Shown here piece by piece: positions 27,141-37,624 of a stretch of 64,000 nt of DNA. The stretch is from Shewanella maritima (GTDB lineage Bacteria > Pseudomonadota > Gammaproteobacteria > Enterobacterales > Shewanellaceae). Position numbers and translations under genes: made by a program. The notes beneath the pieces are model-generated. The model did no database searches. It was not told the origin of the DNA and saw nothing but the letters and a program-made list of their open reading frames with translations. The DNA lies in contig NZ_CP036200.1 of NCBI RefSeq assembly GCF_004295345.1, forward strand, positions 2,046,001 to 2,110,000, written 5' to 3'. Numbering within the stretch: position 1 is the first letter of the stretch; the number at the start of each line of letters is the position of its first letter.

Positions 27141-28030
27141 TGGGGCTCCTCGCTTGCTTGACTATTTTGTGCTTCAACACTGGTTTCAATTAGGTTATCT
27201 GCTACGTCTTCAGTGGCCTCTTCGTCAGGCCAAATTAATAATACGTAGCGAATTCGGTCGAGCGCCGCCAACGGCTGCGCATTAATCACCGCGTAGTTTT
27301 GCCCATCATCGCGTTTAACTGATAACACCCGCGCAACTGGGTAGCCCTCAGGGAATCTTTGCCCTAGCCCCGATGTCACCAATAAATCCCCTGCGACAAT
27401 GTCGGTACTTTTAGCCACATGGCGCAGCTCAATCTCATCGATATCGCCAGTACCATTAGCAATGGCGCGCACGTCGTTACGTGTTACCCGCACAGGAATA
27501 CCGTGGGTGACATCTGAAACTAACAGCACTCGGCTAGTAAACTCACTCACCTCAGTGACCTGACCAACAACCCCTTGCGCATCAACCACAGGTTGACCGA
27601 CAAACACGCCATGGCTCTTACCCTGATTGAGTACTACGTATTGGCGAAATGGTTCGCTCGCGACCTCCATGACCTCTGCAACTACCTTGCGTGAGTCCAT
27701 ATGCAAAGGTGAGCCAAGCAAGGCACGTAAGCGGTCGTTCTCTTGGCGTAAATGCTCAAAACGCTGCAAACGTTCTGACATCATTAATTGCTGACGCATT
27801 AGCTCTTTATTTTGCAGCGATAACATATCGCGAGTGGCAAAGGCTTCGGCGCTGCGGTCAAGCAACACACCGGGAAGATTGGCTAGGTATTGAATTGGAC
27901 TAAGCAGAGTAGAAAGCGATTGGCGGTAGGGTTCTAGCTTGTTATTTGAAAGCATCAACACCACCGACAGGATGACTGCCAGTGTGAGACGAAACTGTAT
28001 CGAAATGCCGCGTACAAAAATTGGTTTCAT
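27137..28030 (-). CDS. mreC: Cell shape-determining protein MreC
   Basis: 297-residue membrane-anchored periplasmic scaffold that links MreB filaments to the wall-synthesis machinery. One N-terminal helix (FRLTLAVILSVVLMLSNN), a coiled coil (about residues 60-105: NKELMRQQLMMSERLQRFEHLRQENDRLRALLG), and two beta-barrel subdomains with VVDAQGVVGQVTEV and VSGLGQRFPEGYPVARV-like motifs. ATG at 28030 is preferred over the upstream TTG. It is downstream of mreB with a hairpin in the gap, so mreCD expression may be set lower than mreB. Confidence 0.95.
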   Translation of the reverse strand: MKPIFVRGISIQFRLTLAVILSVVLMLSNNKLEPYRQSLSTLLSPIQYLANLPGVLLDRSAEAFATRDMLSLQNKELMRQQLMMSERLQRFEHLRQENDRLRALLGSPLHMDSRKVVAEVMEVASEPFRQYVVLNQGKSHGVFVGQPVVDAQGVVGQVTEVSEFTSRVLLVSDVTHGIPVRVTRNDVRAIANGTGDIDEIELRHVAKSTDIVAGDLLVTSGLGQRFPEGYPVARVLSVKRDDGQNYAVINAQPLAALDRIRYVLLIWPDEEATEDVADNLIETSVEAQNSQASEEPQ

Positions 28031-28094
28031 ATTAGGATTTGCCAAACCTCGGCAAAAATCAGCTCCAAAGGCGTAAAACCTTTGCTTTTTATGA

Positions 28095-28124
28095 ACAAAA
28101 AGGGGGCTAAACGCCCCATTTTGT
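28095..28124 (-). terminator. Hairpin between mreB and mreC (partial terminator)
   Basis: On the minus strand GGGGCGTTTAGCCCCC is followed by TTTTTGTT, a typical intrinsic terminator, located 20 bases after the mreB stop and 65 before the mreC start. It probably attenuates transcription from mreB into mreCD. Confidence 0.78.
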
Positions 28125-28142
28125 TAGAATTATATCAGGAGA

Positions 28143-29195
<1,053 letters not shown>

Positions 29196-29390
29196 TCAGG
29201 CCTGTATCGGTGAAATCTAAACGATGAAAAATCAGCTCACTTTAGCAATGACACCCAGTTTCCACAAGTGCTTACAGGTTAACAAATGCTAATCAAGCAA
29301 GTTTTTTTATAAAAGCATTCTGAAAACACAAAAAACCATAAAATTTGATATTTGCACAAGCTAAAATTGCTGCATTTATAACCACTCCAC

Positions 29391-29437
29391 CACAAAAACA
29401 AAACAGGTGTATAGCTAGGTTCAAGCTATACACCTGT
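29391..29437 (-). terminator. Intrinsic terminator after mshQ
   Basis: Inverted repeat ACAGGTGTATAGCT/AGCTATACACCTGT with 14-base arms and a 6-7 base loop (29403-29437), followed on the minus strand by TTTTGTTTTTGTGG. It ends the msh operon about 70 bases after the mshQ stop. The remainder of the 29193-29505 gap is AT-rich and holds no gene. Confidence 0.85.
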
Positions 29438-29505
29438 AGCAGCGTTTTCTAACTGAGAGTTGTTCGCTTGAGTTCTGTTAATTGAGCTATAACCAAGCTT
29501 AAGAA

Positions 29506-32500
29506 TTACTGCCTGACCTCACGCCAGTAGATCACTCTATCGTGTCCACGGTAACGACCAAAGAACGCACTTGATTGCGGATCGCTTAGTGTATTAGGAG
29601 ACAAGCTATCGTAATTCCAATACCACTCTAACCAGCTATCGACATCTAATGGTGACAATACCTGACCACGATAATTGTTAGTGCCAACATTCTGCCAAAG
29701 CAGGGTTTGCTGACCATTGATAATTTGTCCAAACTGACCACTGCGCTGCACGGTTTCACCTGTTGATAAAGCGGGGTTATAGGTAGCCAGCGGCGATAAA
29801 GCGCCACTGATAATTGAGCAGCTATCATCAGTGTTCAACTGCCAGTTAGTGCCATTCCAGAACTGGGCATAAACCGGCATCATTAACACTTCTGATTCAG
29901 GGCCATAGGTGTTGTCCATCAACACACGGCCATGACGCATATCTTTAGTACCTAAGCGCTTGGCTGTACAGGTATTACTTGGAGTTTGACAGTCTCCCGA
30001 AGTATCTGGGCGCATATCAGGGCTTGCAACAAAAGCAAAATCACCATCGTTATCATACACCTGCACGCCTACATCGAGCTGACTATAAGGCCCATCAACA
30101 TTAGGTGCAGTGGTTCTAGCAAAAGTTGCTCGATAACTTGAATCTACTGTTGCCACGCCCGCTGACCAAGAGCCACTTCCTACAGGAAGCGAACTCAAGC
30201 GCGCACTGAGATCGACACCATCATTGGCATTTTCGCCCGCCAGACTGGCAGTACCTTTAGCAAAAGCACCTTGATAGTTCTGGGTTGTGACCGAATTTAA
30301 GTTCTGTGCGCTGATATTAAATGCCACAGGGAATGGTTGCTCCATATAACTAAAGCCGCCACAGGCAGGTAAAACACTTGCGCCGCTGATGGCAAAGCTC
30401 GCAGGCACAAAGCGACCTGTATTGCCGGTACTCGCTTGTGGAATATCGTAAAAACTTGAACCCAAATAACTCGATTGTGGCTTCACGCTAAAGTCGAACA
30501 CCCCCACCTCACTCACGGTTTGAGTAACGTTATTGGCATTGTTGACCGCTGCAACATGGTTATAGCTAGCATTACTGATACTGCCTAGCTGACCAGGGCT
30601 TGGTGCAACCAAACTATGTGATAACTGCATATTGCCATGGGCATAGTTTGGCGTATTTAAGTTATCGCAGTAATCAGCGTCACCATCGGCTTGCCAGGCT
30701 TTACCACGTACCTCGAACATGAAGCTTTCACCCGCACGCTTAAACACACTGCAGCTAGCATCACCACTTGGGCAAGTCGCCTGATTCTCAATTTGACTAA
30801 TGCACAGGCCAACAGGGAAGTTTACCACTTCAACATTACCTGTCATCACCAGTCCAGCCTCTTCACCAGTACCCGAGTAACTGGCATCGAGCTGGATTTT
30901 ACCGGCATCTGGATAGTTAAGGGTAAAGCTAGCTTCACCTTGGGCATCAAAGTTAAGCGCCAGCTGAGTCGCAGAAGTCGCCGATTTACCAATATTGGTG
31001 TTATCTACCGTGACCGATGATGTGGCCACAAGGCCGCCTGCCGACGGGTCAACATAACTGCTCCACAAACTAATACTCTTAGCCTGATTGGCAAAGGTTG
31101 GCACACATTGCTCAGTGGCATCATCTTTTTTCACTGCTGCAATGGTCATACTTAACGGCTTGTTCGCCAGCTTGGCAAATTGCGTTGCCGTGTCCTTGTT
31201 TGCCGCATCAGTATCAAAAATAAACCCTGTGTCAGCAAACGTGAGTGAACAGTTCGCCGCCGTTGCCGTACCACCTGCTATTGAACATAAAGTTTGACTA
31301 AACGGTTTAGCGCCAGGTGTTGAACCGATTACATCTAAGGTAACTGCGCCAGGCGTGTTATTACGCAGCTGCAGCGTGGTTTGCCCGCCACTAAAGGTCA
31401 CCACATTACCGCCAACCCAACCACCACCAGTTGGAATGGATGCTGGGCTTAAGGTCGCTGTGACTTGATCTGGCACCAATTGACTACAATCAGGGTTTGC
31501 ACAAGCTTTTAGGGTGAGAGTTTCTGGCGCGCAGGTTAAGCCACTACCGGTGTGGTCAAACTCAAAGTGGTCGATCACTACACCAATTGGCCTAGACTCG
31601 AGCGCACAAATCTCAACGTTGTCAATCTCATGAATATTGGTTGCGCCGCCAGTGGAGCCTGTTAAAGACAGCAAAAAGTCGGTAGGGATTGCTGCTTGAT
31701 CGGAATCTGCAGCAGCGTCGAATGGCGGGATAAGCATGGTAAAGCCATTGCCAGTATCGCGCTCAACACTCACAATCGATTGACCAGCAACCTCAGAGTC
31801 AACCGTAATACGATATCGATGCGCCGGATTAACATTATTGTTATCCACCGTTGGCGTTAAACAGTTACCACCAGGGTTGGTTTGCCCATTGTCACAAGTG
31901 CCACGTAAATACTTATAACCTGATGTGCCTGAACCAGAGCCACGAATCGCCACTGACTGACGTCTACGTCCCGGGCCATCTGGGCCGCCTTCGGTAGAGA
32001 AATTACCGTACTCATCAATACCAAAACCAAGCCAGCCACCAGCAAAGCCATCAACATTTGAGCGAGCGCCGTAGCCGAGCGGCCCGCCATAAGAGCCAGG
32101 TTGCGGCGTAATAGAGGCATCGGACAATACAAAGGCAATACCATCGGCGCCACTGCCGTCGTATGCATAATGGTCAAACTCGATAACCACCTTGTTATCA
32201 CTACCCGAGAACAAACGTTGGTAAGTAGACGAGGTTGCTTGGTTACCGGCAGCTTCAGTGACTCGTAAGCGACTGCCAACAATACTAGGTGTGAAGTTAC
32301 CGCGACTGCTTGAAGTGACCCAGTCTGTCCCTAGGTCATTACGATTAAAGTCGTCAGTAAAACACTGCTCTACAACTTCCTCTTTTTGCAGTGCAATGAA
32401 GCTATAGTTCTCCCAAACGTGCCTGCGATCACTATCACGATAGGTATCTTCATCAATAACCATGCTAACTAAGGCTTCTGTTAACTGACAACGCCTTAGC

Positions 32501-34131
32501 CAGCCACCATCACCACCACGACGGCTATTTTTACCCGCTACAAATATTGGCACATCAGTAAAGCCTGTAAGCGGTGTAGTAAATGCACATTGATAATTTA
32601 AATCTCGAATGCTGCCTGCAGTGAAAGTCTGAGCGCCTGCACCAAAGTGATAATTCACATTCTCACTGTTAAGCGCCAGTACGCCGGTACCACTTTGCAC
32701 TGACATAAAGGCAACCGTCTCGGCAACAATCTGATTATTATTGCGATTGGCAGGCTGACAACGCGCTGCATTACTCCTGACCTCAGAGGTATCAAGGGCT
32801 AGCTCAGCACCAGTATTTGTAAACTGAGATGTTGTGGTGAACCAGCAGTCGTTCGCATACGTTTGGCGCTGACTTAAAAATACGTCATGCCCCGCTGGCA
32901 AAGGCACATCAGTGTACGGTGAATTGCCGCCAAACATCACGGTGTCAATATCAACTGTGCCGGCATGTAACTGCTGACCGTTAGCTAAATCATGGGTGCC
33001 TGGTGTCACAGCAATCCAATGAACCTCGGGCATTGGCACTGACTGAGTATAACGATTACCCGGTGATGGCGGCTCAGCTTGCTCCCATACAAAGCCGGTT
33101 GTTGAAGGGGTACCAACCAAGCGCACTGAAGCAGGGCCGTCACCGTTAGAGCTGGTGTCAGCCACCGTTGGCATCAGGAAAACCAAAGGGGTAACGCCAG
33201 TAGGAAATGCATTGTCAAAACTCACCACGGTTGATGTCGCTTTGCCATACTGGATGTGGAATGGTACCACTGGTTCTGCTGGACGATTAATCTCAGATGT
33301 ACCCGTCATGGTAATAGACTTAGCAGTTACCCGGCCGTTGACTGTACTTGAATTGAGAGTGAGTCCTTCCTCAACGTACATATCCGCATTCACAATTGAC
33401 TGGCTATTCATTGAAAAGCCGCCATAGGTAATGACTTGTACACCAGCAGACTCTAAGCTGTTAATGACACCACCATTTAGTGCCCCAGCCAATTGGCTAA
33501 TGAAAATACGGGTATTCTCTCCAGCTTCAATTTCTGAGGTAGCATTAATCTGCAAGCTGCCTATCCAGTAATCACCAGTAGGGAACACCAACTTTGCGCC
33601 GCTCCCCATAGCAATACTATTAAAACGATATTCACTGTTGCTGTTAGAAAAGTTCACTTCACAATCGGCATATAAACTCAATGAAGAAAATTGCGTATCA
33701 CCTGAGTCGCCTAAGTTATACACCTCACCGGTACGACAAAATCCAATACCACCATCTGCGCCGCTGCTGCTGCGAAATCCTTGATTGCCGTTCATTTGCA
33801 AGCCGCGAATAGAGCTGCCCGTTACAGTACACGCACGCGTGCCTCCAGCCCCGTCATCACAACTATCATTAGGTAAGCCGTTACTGGTGTTAATTGAGCA
33901 AAATGCTAAATCATTACCTTGAGTACCATTAATACTCGAGCTGTTAAAAATGGTCAGCTGTGGATTACTGATTTGATTACAACCACTGTTATTATTTGAA
34001 TGATGACCTTGAGCGACCGCTGGCCAAATCGCATTTTCATCAATGGGGTCAAAAGCCGACACCGCTGAACTGTATAAACTCAGCCCAGCGACTAGCGCAG
34101 CAGTGGTTTGAATAATTCGCTTAATTGCCAC
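29506..34131 (-). CDS. mshQ: MSHA biogenesis protein MshQ (large adhesin-like, lectin-type domain)
   Basis: 1541-residue secreted protein at the distal end of the MSHA (mannose-sensitive haemagglutinin) type IV pilus locus; DUF6701/MshQ family. N-terminal signal peptide (ALVAGLSLYSSAVSAF) followed by a beta-helical-looking polar region, a concanavalin A-like lectin segment (DDFNRNDLGTDWVTSSSRGNF through the FDHYAYDGSGADGIAFVLSDASI region, about residues 590-830), and the long conserved C-terminal half with Cys pairs. Probable tip or surface adhesin. GTG start at 34131 overlaps the mshP stop by 11 bases, the same overlap as between the other genes of the operon, showing tight coupling. Confidence 0.9.
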   Translation of the reverse strand: MAIKRIIQTTAALVAGLSLYSSAVSAFDPIDENAIWPAVAQGHHSNNNSGCNQISNPQLTIFNSSSINGTQGNDLAFCSINTSNGLPNDSCDDGAGGTRACTVTGSSIRGLQMNGNQGFRSSSGADGGIGFCRTGEVYNLGDSGDTQFSSLSLYADCEVNFSNSNSEYRFNSIAMGSGAKLVFPTGDYWIGSLQINATSEIEAGENTRIFISQLAGALNGGVINSLESAGVQVITYGGFSMNSQSIVNADMYVEEGLTLNSSTVNGRVTAKSITMTGTSEINRPAEPVVPFHIQYGKATSTVVSFDNAFPTGVTPLVFLMPTVADTSSNGDGPASVRLVGTPSTTGFVWEQAEPPSPGNRYTQSVPMPEVHWIAVTPGTHDLANGQQLHAGTVDIDTVMFGGNSPYTDVPLPAGHDVFLSQRQTYANDCWFTTTSQFTNTGAELALDTSEVRSNAARCQPANRNNNQIVAETVAFMSVQSGTGVLALNSENVNYHFGAGAQTFTAGSIRDLNYQCAFTTPLTGFTDVPIFVAGKNSRRGGDGGWLRRCQLTEALVSMVIDEDTYRDSDRRHVWENYSFIALQKEEVVEQCFTDDFNRNDLGTDWVTSSSRGNFTPSIVGSRLRVTEAAGNQATSSTYQRLFSGSDNKVVIEFDHYAYDGSGADGIAFVLSDASITPQPGSYGGPLGYGARSNVDGFAGGWLGFGIDEYGNFSTEGGPDGPGRRRQSVAIRGSGSGTSGYKYLRGTCDNGQTNPGGNCLTPTVDNNNVNPAHRYRITVDSEVAGQSIVSVERDTGNGFTMLIPPFDAAADSDQAAIPTDFLLSLTGSTGGATNIHEIDNVEICALESRPIGVVIDHFEFDHTGSGLTCAPETLTLKACANPDCSQLVPDQVTATLSPASIPTGGGWVGGNVVTFSGGQTTLQLRNNTPGAVTLDVIGSTPGAKPFSQTLCSIAGGTATAANCSLTFADTGFIFDTDAANKDTATQFAKLANKPLSMTIAAVKKDDATEQCVPTFANQAKSISLWSSYVDPSAGGLVATSSVTVDNTNIGKSATSATQLALNFDAQGEASFTLNYPDAGKIQLDASYSGTGEEAGLVMTGNVEVVNFPVGLCISQIENQATCPSGDASCSVFKRAGESFMFEVRGKAWQADGDADYCDNLNTPNYAHGNMQLSHSLVAPSPGQLGSISNASYNHVAAVNNANNVTQTVSEVGVFDFSVKPQSSYLGSSFYDIPQASTGNTGRFVPASFAISGASVLPACGGFSYMEQPFPVAFNISAQNLNSVTTQNYQGAFAKGTASLAGENANDGVDLSARLSSLPVGSGSWSAGVATVDSSYRATFARTTAPNVDGPYSQLDVGVQVYDNDGDFAFVASPDMRPDTSGDCQTPSNTCTAKRLGTKDMRHGRVLMDNTYGPESEVLMMPVYAQFWNGTNWQLNTDDSCSIISGALSPLATYNPALSTGETVQRSGQFGQIINGQQTLLWQNVGTNNYRGQVLSPLDVDSWLEWYWNYDSLSPNTLSDPQSSAFFGRYRGHDRVIYWREVRQ

Positions 34132-34576
34132 GTGCTTCTACCTCCACCTGACGATTAACTCGTAAACAGTTAGTACTATCGTCTGTGCCACAACCGCCTG
34201 TCTCGCAGGTTGCACTGCTATTAATGGTAAATTGTGTATCCGCTCCTACAGTTGCCGCGCTGCAAGATATGCTCACACTACAGCCATGAAAACCTAGCGT
34301 GTTAGGCGGTGTCCAGCTAGCAGATACTGCCGCACAGGTTTGCACAACGCCACCCAGTGGAAATAACTGCGCTAACGCAGCATCTGCGCCGCTATTGGCA
34401 CTATTTAATGCCCTTGTACCCCACACTTCCATCGACAAAGCCTCATCAGCATCTTCAACAATGCGCAGCAAGCTACCTGCCAGTAAAAACATGACAATAA
34501 TGACAAAAATACCAATTACCAACGCACTGCCTCGCTGCGCAGATAATTGATTGAGAGACTTGCCGCTAAGGTACAT
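34121..34576 (-). CDS. mshP: MSHA minor pilin-like protein MshP
   Basis: 151-residue PilX/MshP-like membrane protein. The N-terminus QRGSALVIGIFVIIVMFLLAGSLLRIVEDA is a prepilin-like hydrophobic segment, but lacks the usual FTLIE sequence. Four or more Cys residues in the C-terminal half (CAAVSASW, CSVSISCSAA, CETGGCG, NCLR) suggest disulphides in the periplasm. Overlaps mshO and mshQ by 11 bases on each side. Assists pilus assembly; identity rests on the operon position and N-terminus. Confidence 0.88.
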   Translation of the reverse strand: MYLSGKSLNQLSAQRGSALVIGIFVIIVMFLLAGSLLRIVEDADEALSMEVWGTRALNSANSGADAALAQLFPLGGVVQTCAAVSASWTPPNTLGFHGCSVSISCSAATVGADTQFTINSSATCETGGCGTDDSTNCLRVNRQVEVEARGN

Positions 34577-35411
34577 TAATCACCTGTATTTGATGTTGAT
34601 ACTTAAAGGTTTCACCATTAACACTGAACCTTGGTTGCACATGCACCAACGCATTAGTCACCAAGTTTGATGGCGTTACAATAAGCGCTGGCTCTATTGC
34701 AAACGCGTTAGTCACATTCTGTGCCATCAACACCCCAGTCCCCATATTACCAGGCGCAGGCTGACTGGTTTGATAGCCATAGTTTTGATAACGAACTAAC
34801 TCGGCATCCACACTGCTACTTGCACGAATAAAACAATAACTCACAGGCTGTACGGCAAAGTAAACTCGCTGCAGTGGTGAGTCCTCAGTAAAGCGAATAT
34901 TACTGGCAAAGTTCACTGTTACCTGATCGCCCGTCACCACTGTGCTTTGCACTCTAAAACGTTTAGCCGTAGTTCCTGTTGGGTTATACACTTCACTTGC
35001 GGTAAGTGGGTACAGCATGACTTGATCGCCATTATCAATTGCCGTTGCCGAGCGAAACACACTCATACTGCCAGCAACAGGGTCTGGTGCGATGGGAGCG
35101 TTAAGGTAACTGCTGCTCGATTTAATTGGCACAAATTCAATGCACTGATATAAGCCGCTCCCGTCAGTTAACAAGCGCACACTATTTGGTACAGCGTTGC
35201 GTAAATCACGCGTTAAACGCTCAACCCCATATCGACTTTGACTTAGCACCTGATCAACTGAGCTAGACTCAATAAAGATTCTGGTACCAAAAATAATAAA
35301 ACTGCTTACCCCAACCACTAAAATCCCCAAAATGAGAATAACAGTGACCATCTCTACCAAAGTAAAACCGAGATTTTTGATGACCGGGAGGCTGAATTTT
35401 GTACGCCGCAT
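34566..35411 (-). CDS. mshO: MSHA minor pilin MshO
   Basis: 281-residue type IV minor pilin. The prepilin motif LG|FTLVEMVTVILILGILVVGVSSFIIFG near residue 16 gives a PilD-type cleavage site and the hydrophobic spine. The downstream globular domain, with a pair of Cys residues (YQCIEF, SYCFIRA), is probably in the periplasm or at the pilus tip. It overlaps mshP by 11 bases and abuts mshD. MshO-class pseudopilins help initiate or load the MSHA pilus. Confidence 0.92.
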   Translation of the reverse strand: MRRTKFSLPVIKNLGFTLVEMVTVILILGILVVGVSSFIIFGTRIFIESSSVDQVLSQSRYGVERLTRDLRNAVPNSVRLLTDGSGLYQCIEFVPIKSSSSYLNAPIAPDPVAGSMSVFRSATAIDNGDQVMLYPLTASEVYNPTGTTAKRFRVQSTVVTGDQVTVNFASNIRFTEDSPLQRVYFAVQPVSYCFIRASSSVDAELVRYQNYGYQTSQPAPGNMGTGVLMAQNVTNAFAIEPALIVTPSNLVTNALVHVQPRFSVNGETFKYQHQIQVINVP

Positions 35412-35953
35412 TAGTAATTACTCCTTACTGACTGGTAAGTAATTACTTCATTTGTGGGAGTGGTGACATCGACTGTAATCAGCTTGGCCGCACGCGTTGC
35501 CGCATCGACATACTCAACTGATACCGACAAGCCAAAATTAGGATAAAGGTCGGCATAGGTTTGAGTTGAGTCGAACATATTACTGTTGATATTCAATCCT
35601 ATATAGTCATCCACATCATTAAAGTCATTGCGCCCTTCTCCAGCTTCTGCGCCTAAAGTTGTTGAGCAAGCGAGCGCAAATGGTAGACCACTATCGCAAG
35701 CAGGGTTGCCACCATTGGGGTTGGTGTTTTGATCATAACGCTTACCCCAAATTTCATTCATTACAGAGTGTGCCAGCTCAGCCGAACGCACGCGTTGTAA
35801 GTTGTCTACTGCGCGATCGGCTTGTGGAAACAGCATGCTGGTCATCAGTACAATGGCGATACTTAACACTAACATGCCAATCACTAGTTCAATTAGGGTA
35901 AAGCCACGATGAAATGTTAAGGGTTTTACTATTCGTTGAGGATTAAAGCGCAT
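35411..35953 (-). CDS. mshD: MSHA minor pilin MshD
   Basis: 180-residue type IV minor pilin with the prepilin motif HRG|FTLIELVIGMLVLSIAIVLMTSMLFPQADRAVDNLQRVRS. Start ATG at 35953 (GAGGG upstream) is preferred over the longer reading to 35980, because it overlaps the mshC stop by 11 bases, matching the other overlaps of the operon. The globular part has a Cys pair (NPACDSGLPFALACST). Part of the MSHA pilus. Confidence 0.92.
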   Translation of the reverse strand: MRFNPQRIVKPLTFHRGFTLIELVIGMLVLSIAIVLMTSMLFPQADRAVDNLQRVRSAELAHSVMNEIWGKRYDQNTNPNGGNPACDSGLPFALACSTTLGAEAGEGRNDFNDVDDYIGLNINSNMFDSTQTYADLYPNFGLSVSVEYVDAATRAAKLITVDVTTPTNEVITYQSVRSNY

Positions 35954-36469
35954 AAATATAACCCTCGCTAGTAACAGCAATTTTCAGCGTATCAACCGCA
36001 TTTATCGTAAAACAATCGCCGCTGCAGTTAGGTGTAAGCACACGGCCAAGTGAGTCAAAGGTAACGGTAAAACTTGAACTGGCATTAGCCGTTAAACTAA
36101 TTTGCGCGCCGCCTTGAATTGCCTGACTCGCTTCACTGCGAATAAGACCTGTACACTGATTGCCGCTGCGCCCTGAATATTGATGTTGTTGGTAACTGGT
36201 CGCAGACACTTCAATGGCAAAGCAACGGTCTGAATTATTGAGTGCACGAATTTGTGCCTGACGCAGCTCAGATATGAACTCATTGCGCAGAGTAAAAGCA
36301 CTGTAAGTTGTATCAGAAAACAAACGCGGCAACACCGCCACCGCAATAATGCCGATCAAAATGATAGTTGTGACGAGCTCAACCAGGCTAAACCCTGCTG
36401 TTTACCTTTGAATGGATAACCAGAAGGTTGAATGCCAGGCGAAATAATATGGTAACGGCTTAATTTCAT
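35943..36469 (-). pseudogene. mshC: MSHA minor pilin MshC, frameshifted after prepilin leader
   Basis: The ATG at 36469 opens MKLSRYHIISPGIQPSGYPF..KQQ; the frame then breaks at the GGG run 36393-36395. Adding one G gives QQ-G-F-S-L-V-E-L-V-T-T-I-I-L-I-G-I-I, the expected prepilin motif, and joins the rest (to 35943), making a 175-residue type IV minor pilin of normal length. As written the gene is broken just before the Phe of the cleavage site. The downstream part begins with TTG at 36359, without the leader, so it would not work alone. It is the 5'-most msh gene in the window; mshA and mshB are not found upstream. Sequencing error is possible. Confidence 0.85.
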
Positions 36470-36663
36470 TAAATAAACTGCTGCTTACTTGCTGTAGTTC
36501 GCTTGCACTTAGTATGGCAAATTTATGCTACTTTTGTCTGCTTAAATATTGATTTCATTTATAAAGGTCGGCAGCAACCACCAAATCCTAAGTGAGATTG
36601 TGACAGATCATCGAAAAGTCTCGTACGTTTTGTTAATATCTGCGCATCCAATCTAAATCTAAG

Positions 36664-37587
36664 ATGACTAAATTGATGACCTGGCTTAAGCTTTGCTGCA
36701 TTGGTTGGCTTCTATCTGCAACACTTGCCTCCTCAGTGTTTGCAAGCGACAAAGTTATCATCAATCTACCACTTTCCAAACAAGACCCACGCTACGATTT
36801 TAGCCATCGTTTACTCGAACTTATTTTAGTTCAAACAACAGAACAATACGGCGCGACTAAGTTGCAACACGCTCCGACAACCATGACCCGTGACCGCACG
36901 CTTCAGGAATTAAAGCGTGGTGAATTGGTCACTGTTGTGCCACAAGTCTCCTTAGTTGAATGGCAACAGCAACTTATTCAAGTTAACTTCCCACTGCTTA
37001 AAGGTATTCAGGGGCTGAGAGTGTTTATGGTGCGCAAAGACTTAGCGCCACCTTTGAAAGACTTGTCAGAACAGCAACTCAAACAGCTACCAACTGGGTT
37101 ACTGCCCTATTGGTCGGTATATCCGCTATTAAAAAACGCAGGCTTTAAGGTGGTTGATGGCTCCGAATATCAAAGCCTATTCAACATGCTAAATAGAGGC
37201 CGCTTTGATACCTTCAGCCGCGGCATTAACGAAGCTTACAACGAACTTGAAGCCAATCATCAGCAGTACCCAAACCTTAGCATTGATAACAGTGTACTAA
37301 TTAATATTCCAATACTGACGGTTTTTTATGTGTCGCCAAAGCATCCAAGACTTGCAGAGCGACTTGAGCAAGGGTTATTGATGCTTGAGCAAAGCGGTAA
37401 GCTTAATGAGCTGTTTTATGCCGAGTTTTGTCCTGACTTGATGCGTGCAGGTATAGATAAGCGTCGAGTCATTGGAATTAACAACCCTAACCTTAGTGTC
37501 GAGTTCCTAACACAAGCGCGGCAGCAAGGGCGCTTACTCGACCCCAAACTGCCGCTTGATCGTATCTGCCAGCCATTTGTTAGATAA
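36664..37587 (+). CDS. Periplasmic solute-binding-like protein (SBP_bac_3-type)
   Basis: 307-residue secreted protein with signal peptide MTKLMTWLKLCCIGWLLSATLASSVFA. The mature part has the look of a type II periplasmic binding fold (IINLPLSKQDPRYDF.. at the first strand, GLRVFMVRKDLAPPLKDLSEQQLKQLPTGLLPYWSVYPLLK in the middle, and a C-terminal helical end GKLNELFYAEFCPDL). Such proteins without a transporter gene often serve as sensor inputs. The neighbour on the opposite strand is a chemoreceptor, with which it converges. No substrate can be inferred. It starts 194 bases from mshC, marking the beginning of the accessory part. Confidence 0.7.
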   Translation: MTKLMTWLKLCCIGWLLSATLASSVFASDKVIINLPLSKQDPRYDFSHRLLELILVQTTEQYGATKLQHAPTTMTRDRTLQELKRGELVTVVPQVSLVEWQQQLIQVNFPLLKGIQGLRVFMVRKDLAPPLKDLSEQQLKQLPTGLLPYWSVYPLLKNAGFKVVDGSEYQSLFNMLNRGRFDTFSRGINEAYNELEANHQQYPNLSIDNSVLINIPILTVFYVSPKHPRLAERLEQGLLMLEQSGKLNELFYAEFCPDLMRAGIDKRRVIGINNPNLSVEFLTQARQQGRLLDPKLPLDRICQPFVR

Positions 37588-37624
37588 CGAGAAGTCGGGA
37601 TAAATAGCCCACACCAAGCCTAAA

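Noticed and set aside
31857..32282. 141-codon minus-strand reading inside mshQ, other frame
   Set aside because: Out-of-frame shadow of mshQ; no ribosome site.
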